Of a DNA stretch of 5,257 bases, positions 1 through 5,257 are shown one piece after another. The translations under genes and the position numbers were made by a program. The notes below the pieces were generated by a model, which ran no database searches, was not told where the DNA came from, and saw only the letters and a program-made list of their open reading frames with translations. The stretch lies in the NCBI GenBank assembly GCA_964579675.1, contig CAZOIA010000301.1, forward strand, positions 1-5,257. The letters run 5' to 3'. This stretch comes from CAZOIA01 sp964579675. Its GTDB lineage: Bacteria > Planctomycetota > Phycisphaerae > UBA1845 > PWPN01. Each line of letters begins with the position of its first letter. Position 1 is the first letter of the stretch.

Positions 1-1
1 G

Positions 2-1435
2 TTGGGGGGCGGGGCGGAGGGATTGCTCGCCGAGATCCTGCGACACCCGGTGGAGCACGTGGACTACGTCGAGCCCGACCCGCGCCAGATCGAACTGATC
101 ACCCTTTACCTCACCGAGGCCGACCGCCGGGCACTTCACGACGAGCGCGTCACGATTCACAACCTGGACGCCCGGCACCTGATCAAGAAAACCCGGCCAG
201 GGCGGTTCGACCTGGTCATCGCCCGGTTGCCGGAACCCATGTCGGCGTTGCGGGCCCGCTTGTATACCGACGAGTTCTACCATGAACTCCGGCGGGCAAT
301 GACGGCCAGGTCGGTGCTGTGCATGACCGCCGCGGCGACGCCGACTAACCTTACTGCCGCATCGGCCACGTACCTCGCGTCGATCCGGGCCACCCTGGGC
401 CGGCATTTCCCCCGCATCACCGTCGGCTGGGGCGACCCCGCTCAGGTTCTGGCCGCCACCGTTGCGGGACTCGTCACGACCGATCCCGCCGAGTTGGTCC
501 GCCGCTACTCGGAAAGAGGCGTGCAATCGGATTTCTTCCACCCCTTGTGGTTTGAAGGCGCGACCGACTGGCTCGATGCCGACAAGTTGCAGCAGCGTGC
601 CGGGGAACTCGATGCGGTCCGCAACGCCGAGATCAGCACCGACCTGCGCCCGTCGATTTACATGCAAAGACTCATACTGTGGGAACGCATGACCAGCGGG
701 CAATCGCGACGGGTGCTCGAGTGGCTTCGGAGCGTTGGGGAGCTCGAACTCGGCGTGGCCCTGGCGGCGATTGCGGGAATCGCGCTGGTCGTTTGCCGTC
801 TCCGCGGCGGTCCCGGCAAGGGCTGGCGACACGGCACCATTGTCCTGTCCGTCGGTACGACCGGGTTCGCGACGATGGCGCTGAGCATCGTGTGGCTCTT
901 CGCGTTTCAGAACCTTTACGGGTACGTCTATCAACGGATCGGGTGGATTATTGCGGTGTTCATGGCCGGGCTCGTCATTGGCTGCGCTCTGGTCAGCACC
1001 CGATCGAAGCGCCTCAGCGAGCCGGCAAGACTGCACACATATCTCTGGCAACGACTGATTGCCACGGACGTGCTGCTGGCGCTGCTCGCGTTGCTGGTGC
1101 CGGTGATCCTGCCGGCGCTGGGCGCGATGCAGACCACGCAGCTTGCGTTTGTCCTGGTGGAAATCGCGGTATCGATCATGGTAGCCCTGACCGGCGTGTT
1201 GGGCGGGGCCGCCTTCGCCCTGGCCGGCGGGCTGCAACTGGCGACGAGCGGTGAGCCCGGCGTCGCGGCCGGCAGCGTCGTGGGCGCCGATCACGCCGGA
1301 GCGTGCGCCGGAGCCCTGCTCACGGGGGTGCTGCTCGTGCCGGTCTTTGGCACCGCCGTCGCCGCCCTGATGCTCGCAGGAATGAAACTCGTCTCAGCGG
1401 CAGTACTTGCGGCAGGTTGGCGAGTTTCCCCCTGA
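2..1435 (+). CDS. Membrane-fused spermidine-synthase-like protein, 5'-truncated
   Basis: Partial gene: reading is open to the left edge, and the first visible codon (TTG) is internal, part of the glycine-rich loop LGGGAEG. About 477 residues are visible. Residues 1-230 are a SpeE-like Rossmann methyltransferase-fold domain: GGGAEG (2-7), the acidic loop YVEPDP (22-27) expected to bind the nucleoside part of decarboxylated SAM or SAM, NLDARHLI (54-61), FDLVIARLPEP (69-79) and RLYTDEFY (86-93). STDLRPSIYMQRLILWE (212-228) closes the domain in the way seen in fused MFS/spermidine-synthase-like proteins. Residues 249-472 then form about seven hydrophobic helices, including FAFQNLYGYVYQRIG (300-314) before a helix, also typical of that family. 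Full-length relatives usually have further helices before the SpeE domain, presumably off the window. Canonical enzymes have Asp at the IxxDxxDP motif; here it reads IARLPEP, with Arg75 and Glu78. Aminopropyl transfer is therefore uncertain. Substrate unknown; inner membrane location inferred. Confidence 0.8.
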   Translation: MGGGAEGLLAEILRHPVEHVDYVEPDPRQIELITLYLTEADRRALHDERVTIHNLDARHLIKKTRPGRFDLVIARLPEPMSALRARLYTDEFYHELRRAMTARSVLCMTAAATPTNLTAASATYLASIRATLGRHFPRITVGWGDPAQVLAATVAGLVTTDPAELVRRYSERGVQSDFFHPLWFEGATDWLDADKLQQRAGELDAVRNAEISTDLRPSIYMQRLILWERMTSGQSRRVLEWLRSVGELELGVALAAIAGIALVVCRLRGGPGKGWRHGTIVLSVGTTGFATMALSIVWLFAFQNLYGYVYQRIGWIIAVFMAGLVIGCALVSTRSKRLSEPARLHTYLWQRLIATDVLLALLALLVPVILPALGAMQTTQLAFVLVEIAVSIMVALTGVLGGAAFALAGGLQLATSGEPGVAAGSVVGADHAGACAGALLTGVLLVPVFGTAVAALMLAGMKLVSAAVLAAGWRVSP

Positions 1436-1436
1436 T

Positions 1437-2330
1437 TCACGATTTCCCGGCAACACTGTCGGGGGCAGGGCGGCGGTCTTTCGGGCTGCCGTTCGAGCGG
1501 TACGTGCCGCGGAGTTCATGGAGACGGATGCTGAGGACGTCCACGGACATCTGCACGGAGTCGCGAAGCAGGCTGACCTTTGTGTGCGAGACGTGGCTCC
1601 AGTGAACGGGTACTTCACGGATGCTCAGCCCGAGCTTGGAGGCCAGGTACAGCACCTCGACGTCAAAAGCGAACGCCCCGATCCGCTGCGTCTGAAAGAC
1701 AGGCCCGATGGCTCCGCGGCGAAAGGCCTTGAAACCGCACTGGGTATCACGGATCGGCAGGCCGGTGACACACCGGACAAGCAGGTTGAACAGCTTGCCC
1801 GCCGTCTCGCGGAACCGTCCCTGGCGCTCGGCAATCAGGCTGGGGTCCAGGGCCCGGGAACCGATGACCACATCGCACCCGTCCTCGACGATCGGCTCGA
1901 CGAGACGCGGGACCTCGGATATCGGCGACGACAGATCCGCATCGGTGAACAGGACGATATCGCCGGTGGCGCGGAGCAATCCGTTTCGCACGCTCGCCCC
2001 TTTGCCCAGGTTCCTGGGGTTCCTGATCAGTTCCAGACGTGCCCGATGAGTCTCGTACGTCGAGCGGGTTGCCTCGACGATCGCCCCAGTGCGGTCGGTC
2101 GAGCCGTCGTCAACGACGATCACCTCCTGCACGGCGGGATAATGCTCAGCAAAGCCCATCACGCCAGCCAGTGAGTCGCCGATGCAATGCGCCTCGTTAT
2201 AAGCCGGTATCACGATCGAGAGCGAATAAGGGCATTCGTCGGGCCCGGCACCGACCCGCGAGCACGAGGCGCACGCACGCGGCTGCGGGCCCGGCACACT
2301 ACTGGTAACCCCTTTGTCAGGACCGTCCAC
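1437..2330 (-). CDS. Family 2 glycosyltransferase, polyprenyl-phosphate sugar synthase-like (ALG5/DPM1 type)
   Basis: Likely moves a sugar from a nucleotide-sugar donor to a polyprenyl phosphate on the cytoplasmic face of the membrane. The longest reading is 299 residues from a GTG at 2336. Numbered from there, the GT-A fold motifs are in order: IVIPAYNE (41-48), VVDDGSTD (74-81), NLGKGASVRNG (109-119), the metal-binding TDADLSSP (131-138), VIGSR (157-161), RDTQCGFKAFRR (196-207), FDVEVLY (224-230) and EVPVHW (241-246). DTQCGFK and FDVE are hallmarks of dolichyl-phosphate glucosyl/mannosyl transferases. No C-terminal membrane helices are present, unlike CsbB or GtrB. I prefer the GTG at 2330 (297 aa) because GAGG lies five bases before it and overlaps the end of the upstream gene; the GTG at 2336 has no room for a binding site. 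A third GTG at 2297 follows AAAGGGG by nine bases and is also possible. Residues 1-36 are a hydrophilic extension with three Cys. Sugar and lipid specificity cannot be read from sequence. Confidence 0.93.
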   Translation of the reverse strand: MDGPDKGVTSSVPGPQPRACASCSRVGAGPDECPYSLSIVIPAYNEAHCIGDSLAGVMGFAEHYPAVQEVIVVDDGSTDRTGAIVEATRSTYETHRARLELIRNPRNLGKGASVRNGLLRATGDIVLFTDADLSSPISEVPRLVEPIVEDGCDVVIGSRALDPSLIAERQGRFRETAGKLFNLLVRCVTGLPIRDTQCGFKAFRRGAIGPVFQTQRIGAFAFDVEVLYLASKLGLSIREVPVHWSHVSHTKVSLLRDSVQMSVDVLSIRLHELRGTYRSNGSPKDRRPAPDSVAGKS

Positions 2331-2337
2331 GGACACC
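2331..2337 (-). promoter_or_regulatory. Ribosome binding site / translational coupling junction between the YfhO-like and GT2 genes
   Basis: Read on the minus strand, the junction is CCTTGAGGTGTCCGTGGAC. The TGA stop of the YfhO-like gene (2340-2338) runs into GAGGTG, a fair Shine-Dalgarno match five bases before the GTG at 2330. With no intergenic space, the two genes almost certainly share a transcript, and GT2 translation may depend on ribosomes finishing the upstream gene. The GTG at 2336 is part of the putative binding site, which is why it is less likely to be the start. Confidence 0.5.
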
Positions 2338-4974
2338 TCAAGGCCGCCTGTCTAACGAGGACTTCTCGGGCGGGTCGTCCGGATTCACCGGCATGATCGG
2401 CGGCCTCTCCCGCGCCCATCCGAGGCGCGACACCCCGACCGCCGCCCCAAGAATCACCAGACCGCTGCATAGCATTATCCAACCCCTCCACAGCGATTCG
2501 GGCTCGAAACGGAATAACACGCGATGATCGCCCGCCGGCACGCATACCCCACGGAAGATCCCATCCACCTTCAGTATATCGCCGGGACGGTCGTCGAGGT
2601 AGGCCCGCCAGCCCGCGTACATCATATCACAAAGGACCACGATTCCCGCCGCCGGCGACGAGGTGGCCAGTTCAACGGCGGTATGACCGTACCGCGTGAT
2701 GTCAACCCTCCCCTGCCCGGCGACCGGATCCTGCGGTAAGACTGAAACACCGGCGGGTGCACCTTGGACCACCGCGGTGATGGCCGGATCCACGACCCCG
2801 GTCTTGATCAGCTCGACCGCCTCCTCAAGCGAGCCGGCGGATTGGGCATGATGGACCATGAAAGCCCGAGGGCGCTCCCGCCGGTTGCGGTAGATCCGCA
2901 TTGCCCCCTCGAAGACAAGCTCCCAATGGGGATGGACGAGGTCCGCGGCCGGATCGGCCAGCAGGTAACGGATGTTCAACAGCGACAGCAGCGGCGAGTC
3001 CAGCGACGAAGGCCGCTTGAAACCGATGATCTGATTCCACCACAGCCGGCGCTGCGGCTCGATCGCGTCCAGGTAGCGGGCGTAATCGGCCAGGATGACC
3101 GAATCATAGCCGCCCACGTCGTGCAGACCGTAAAGTGCAGGCAGATTGGGATGCAGGACCACCTTCGACCCGAAGCGGGCGACGCGGAAGATGCCGGGCG
3201 AGTGCTGGAGATACTGGATCGAAGGCGGAGTGCGGTCGAGCCAGCGAGGGTCCGAGTGGGTGCTGAAGGGGTAGTTGGCCAGTCCCGGATCGACGGCAAC
3301 CAGCGTCAGGCAGGCGAACGTTGCTGCAACTGCCCCGCGGCGCCTCCACGATCGCAAGTAGGGCAAAGCGAGCACGGTCACGGCCGCCAGCGCGAAGATG
3401 GCGAAGCGAAAGAGATTGGCCCACATGAACCCGGCCAGGTCCCAGGCGTTGAGGAATCCGAATCCCTTCGTCAATCGCGGAATACGTTCGATCGCCCGCT
3501 CCGCCAGCCGGTGGGCCGGCTCGGGAAAGGCCAGCAGCCCCAGCAGGATCACCAGCAGAGCGATCGGCCCGGCCAACAGGCTGACCCCGATGAGTCGCCC
3601 GCGGCGGCCCGCGCCGTCTTCGGAGAGACCATTTCGCGCGAATGCAGGTGCGTGGCAGAACCGCCGTTGCCAACCACCGGCACCAATGGCCGCAAGCGAC
3701 GCCACCGCGAAGGTGGCCGGGTACATCCAGCGGAACGGCGTACGGACCTGCTCGAAACCGGGTACCGTATAGAACAACAGGGCGTAAATCCGCGTCCCAA
3801 ACGCCAGGGACAACGAAAGAATCAGGAGCCCGTACAGGAACCAGCGATAGTGCCCTCGTACTCGCAGGCTGAGTATTGCCAGGGCCAGCGGCAGCAGCCC
3901 GATGTAGTAGCTGTTCTCCGAGTAGTTCTTTGAGCCGAAGTGATAGCAATCCCGGTCATGTTTGGCCTTTATCGGCACCATGCTCCGGCTGCGAAGGTCC
4001 CAGGTGTGGTGCTTGCCGGGATTGCCGAAGAAGTCCGGGATGATCACCGGCAGCAGGTGCTCGGCCTTGAGCGCCCGGCCGACGAGCTTGTCGTAGTCAA
4101 CCTCGCCCGCCCGGACGTTCAGGTCCTTCACCTCCAAGAACGGCAGCAGCTGGGGGCCGGAGACCATCGCCGCCATGACCATGACCGCCAGCACCTGGCC
4201 GCACAGTCCCGCACAACGGGCGAGCGACCGCCGGGCGGACCATAGATGCCAACACTGAGCGAGCGTGAAGACACCCGCAACAAAGTAGCCGTAGAACGCG
4301 ATCTCGAAGAAACCCGAGAGCAAGGGCAACGCGAAGACCACCGCGCCACCGGCCACGCGGGCAGCGGCCTGGCGGAAGCTCTCGCTCTCGGATAGCCAGA
4401 CAATGCACAGCAGCATCAGCGGCAGCCAGACGGCCGACCCGAGCAGCATAGGCCAGATCAGCCGCATCGCGAAGAACCCGCATAGCGCAAAAACGATCCC
4501 ACCCACCGCCGCCCCGAATTCGCCCACCCCGATACGCCGCAGGAACAAGTATTGAAACACACCGGCCAGCCACAGGTGCAGACCCGTGAATACCACGTAT
4601 GCATAAGGCAGCGGAATGAGCAGAAATATCACATTGAAAGGATAGAACGTCGAGGCCTGTCCCGTCGCCAGCAGCGGGTGACCGCAGAAAGCGTACGGGT
4701 TCCACGACGGCAGCTCCCCCTCGCTGACGCAGCGCCGAAGCAGCGTCTTCCAGGCGAAGTTCTCGTACAGCATGTCGCCGATGAGAAAGTTGTGGACGCC
4801 CTCTATCCCCGCCGGCGGGGTGTGGGGCGGGCACTGCCAGAGCAGATCCAGCGGCAAAAAGGCCTTGCCGGCAAAAACCGACGGCCAGAGCCACAGGCCA
4901 AGACCGGCCGCCAGAAGAAAGCCGAACCGCGGGAGGTTCAGCTTTCCCGGTGCTTTTCTGAAGTTCTCAACCAT
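2338..4974 (-). CDS. YfhO-family polytopic membrane protein, probable GT-C-type glycosyltransferase
   Basis: Large membrane protein of 878 residues from ATG at 4974. A TTG lies directly before it, and an in-frame stop (4983-4981) two codons further upstream limits the start to these two. No clear ribosome binding site. Numbering from the TTG: helix 17-34, then an extracytoplasmic segment with the family signature YENFAWKTLLRRCVSEGELPSWNPYAFCGHPLLA (71-104). About a dozen further hydrophobic helices lie between 105 and 565, with a polar loop (284-352) containing PDFFGNPG and then ENSYYIGLLPL (354-364), and TPFRWMYP (413-420). Residues 566-827 are a large soluble domain, expected outside the membrane, ending in YAGWRAYLDDRP (787-798) and FRGVCVPAGDHRVLFRFEP (808-826), the typical YfhO C-terminal motif. 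A last helix (828-849) and a charged tail follow. In B. subtilis YfhO acts with the GT2 CsbB to glycosylate lipoteichoic acid from a lipid-linked sugar. The next gene here is a GT2, so a similar role is inferred; the acceptor is unknown. Confidence 0.88.
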   Translation of the reverse strand: MVENFRKAPGKLNLPRFGFLLAAGLGLWLWPSVFAGKAFLPLDLLWQCPPHTPPAGIEGVHNFLIGDMLYENFAWKTLLRRCVSEGELPSWNPYAFCGHPLLATGQASTFYPFNVIFLLIPLPYAYVVFTGLHLWLAGVFQYLFLRRIGVGEFGAAVGGIVFALCGFFAMRLIWPMLLGSAVWLPLMLLCIVWLSESESFRQAAARVAGGAVVFALPLLSGFFEIAFYGYFVAGVFTLAQCWHLWSARRSLARCAGLCGQVLAVMVMAAMVSGPQLLPFLEVKDLNVRAGEVDYDKLVGRALKAEHLLPVIIPDFFGNPGKHHTWDLRSRSMVPIKAKHDRDCYHFGSKNYSENSYYIGLLPLALAILSLRVRGHYRWFLYGLLILSLSLAFGTRIYALLFYTVPGFEQVRTPFRWMYPATFAVASLAAIGAGGWQRRFCHAPAFARNGLSEDGAGRRGRLIGVSLLAGPIALLVILLGLLAFPEPAHRLAERAIERIPRLTKGFGFLNAWDLAGFMWANLFRFAIFALAAVTVLALPYLRSWRRRGAVAATFACLTLVAVDPGLANYPFSTHSDPRWLDRTPPSIQYLQHSPGIFRVARFGSKVVLHPNLPALYGLHDVGGYDSVILADYARYLDAIEPQRRLWWNQIIGFKRPSSLDSPLLSLLNIRYLLADPAADLVHPHWELVFEGAMRIYRNRRERPRAFMVHHAQSAGSLEEAVELIKTGVVDPAITAVVQGAPAGVSVLPQDPVAGQGRVDITRYGHTAVELATSSPAAGIVVLCDMMYAGWRAYLDDRPGDILKVDGIFRGVCVPAGDHRVLFRFEPESLWRGWIMLCSGLVILGAAVGVSRLGWARERPPIMPVNPDDPPEKSSLDRRP

Positions 4975-5024
4975 CAACGTTCAGCGCCGCCGTGTTCCAC
5001 GAGTCGCCCTCGTCGCCTGTCACG

Positions 5025-5035
5025 GGCTTCAAGCC
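5025..5035. repeat. Small inverted repeat GGCTT-C-AAGCC
   Basis: GGCTTCAAGCC is a five-base inverted repeat around a single central base, extendable by a G-T pair. As DNA it is near-palindromic. A one-base loop is too tight for an RNA hairpin with the full stem, and no T-run follows, so it is not a terminator. It could be a copy of a short dispersed repeat or a protein site. Confidence 0.3.
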
Positions 5036-5047
5036 TGCCGCTCGATG

Positions 5048-5061
5048 CGCCGATATCGGCG
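5048..5061. repeat. Perfect 14-bp palindrome, candidate operator
   Basis: CGCCGATATCGGCG is identical to its reverse complement over all 14 bases; symmetry ends at the flanking bases (G at 5047, A at 5062). It lies about 75 bases before the start of the YfhO-like gene, where a dimeric regulator could control leftward transcription. Its role as an operator is inferred from symmetry and position only. A chance palindrome in GC-rich DNA cannot be excluded. Confidence 0.45.
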
Positions 5062-5153
5062 AGTTTGAGTTACCGTGTCATCTTCGTCAACAGGGGCCGG
5101 AACGCAATGGCTTGCCCCGCCCGAAACGCTGGGTCCGGCCGGCGGGCGGCAGT

Positions 5154-5183
5154 TTGACGGTAGCTCCTGCCCCGTAGTAGAAT
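5154..5183 (+). promoter_or_regulatory. Sigma70-type promoter, rightward
   Basis: A -35 box TTGACG (5154-5159, five of six consensus bases) and a -10 box TAGAAT (5178-5183, five of six) are separated by 18 bases. Transcription would start near 5190, giving a leader of about 18 bases to the ATG at 5208, or about 60 to the ATG at 5250. It points away from the YfhO-like gene, so the two flanking units are divergent. This is the best promoter match I noticed in the intergenic region; activity is inferred. Confidence 0.55.
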
Positions 5184-5207
5184 CCGGACAATCGTAATAC
5201 CGACCCG

Positions 5208-5257
5208 ATGGCGGGCGAGGTGACTGCGCCTGACGAAAGGCCCTTCGTGATGCTCGC
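5208..5257 (+). CDS. Possible start of a rightward gene, truncated by the window edge
   Basis: An open frame begins at ATG 5208 and runs off the right edge, encoding MAGEVTAPDERPFVML, 16 residues and part of a codon. The previous in-frame stop is TAG at 5178-5180, inside the proposed -10 box. No Shine-Dalgarno sequence precedes 5208. The in-frame ATG at 5250 and GTG at 5247 follow GAAAGG (5235-5240) at nine and six bases and may be the true start. The promoter just upstream supports a gene here, but there is too little sequence to say what it encodes or to prove it is coding. Confidence 0.35.
   Translation, partial: MAGEVTAPDERPFVML

Larger units (their letters stand above)
4978..5207. other. 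Intergenic region upstream of the YfhO-like gene
   Basis: About 230 bases with no convincing gene. Short open frames crossing it run antisense into the YfhO-like gene and look like GC-rich shadows. It contains an 11-base hairpin-like element (5025-5035), a perfect 14-bp palindrome (5048-5061), an inverted CCGCCCG/CGGGCGG pair (5117-5123 and 5143-5149) enclosing CCGGCCGG, and a rightward sigma70-like promoter (5154-5183). It must also hold the promoter of the leftward two-gene unit unless that is transcribed from further away; no strong leftward promoter is visible. Confidence 0.7.

Noticed and set aside
2..4. TTG at the left edge as a true start codon
   Set aside because: The codon encodes the residue directly before the glycine-rich ligand loop. 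SpeE-like domains need a preceding strand, and the fused family has N-terminal helices, so the gene is truncated rather than starting here.
1407..2174. Plus-strand open frame (255 codons) antisense to the glycosyltransferase
   Set aside because: It overlaps the end of the spermidine-synthase-like gene and lies opposite well-conserved GT2 motifs. The translation shows no recognisable feature.
2764..3933. Long plus-strand open frame (389 codons) antisense to the YfhO-like gene
   Set aside because: Its translation is rich in Arg, Gln, Gly and Pro with no domain or hydrophobic pattern. The opposite strand encodes a clear membrane protein with family motifs over the same bases, so this is a GC-rich shadow frame.
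3104..4894. Two long minus-strand open frames (281 and 265 codons) in another frame of the YfhO-like gene
   Set aside because: They share the strand but not the frame of the real gene. Their translations are Arg/Ala/Gly-rich and lack its motifs. The real frame is intact throughout, so they are not evidence of a frameshift.
5062..5090. Leftward promoter TTGACG-17-CAAACT for the YfhO-like gene
   Set aside because: The -35 box is good, but the -10 box matches only three of six consensus bases, so it is too weak to list as a feature. It is mentioned with the palindrome as a possibility.
5117..5149. Inverted repeat CCGCCCG...CGGGCGG as a terminator
   Set aside because: The loop is 19 bases long and no T-run follows on either strand. 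In DNA this GC-rich, such seven-base pairings arise easily by chance.

Overview
This is a GC-rich bacterial window with dense coding and GTG/TTG starts. It carries two complete genes, one large gene fragment and possibly the first codons of a fourth gene. The gene set is a membrane-fused spermidine-synthase-like protein, an ALG5/DPM1-type family 2 glycosyltransferase and a YfhO-type polytopic membrane protein. This mix is common in Planctomycetota and some deltaproteobacterial-type lineages. A planctomycete-like environmental bacterium is my best guess, but no marker gene is present to settle it. I saw no rRNA, tRNA, CRISPR array, insertion sequence or phage gene.

Layout. Positions 2-1435 (+) hold the 3' part of a gene for a polyamine-synthase-like methyltransferase-fold domain followed by about seven membrane helices; its N-terminus lies off the left edge. 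It meets a leftward two-gene unit tail to tail, with one base between the two stop codons. That unit, read from right to left, is a YfhO-like membrane protein (4974-2338, -) followed almost without a gap by a soluble-looking GT2 glycosyltransferase (2330-1437, -). Positions 4978-5257 form an upstream region with a perfect 14-bp palindrome, a small hairpin-like element and a good sigma70-type promoter pointing right. That promoter probably serves a gene that starts near 5208 and leaves the window.

How the genes may work together. In Bacillus-type systems a GT2 enzyme (CsbB) charges undecaprenyl phosphate with a sugar, and the membrane protein YfhO uses that lipid-linked sugar outside the membrane to decorate a cell-surface polymer. 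The adjacent YfhO-like and polyprenyl-phosphate-glycosyltransferase-like genes here fit the same scheme. The acceptor is unknown, and no flippase gene is visible. The spermidine-synthase-like gene is on the opposite strand and need not belong to this pathway. Its active-site region lacks the usual catalytic aspartate, so ordinary polyamine synthesis is doubtful.

Nothing here is clearly a wholly new system. The points most worth a second look are the GT2-YfhO pair outside its known Gram-positive setting, the altered active site of the fused spermidine-synthase-like protein, and the structured intergenic region on the right.
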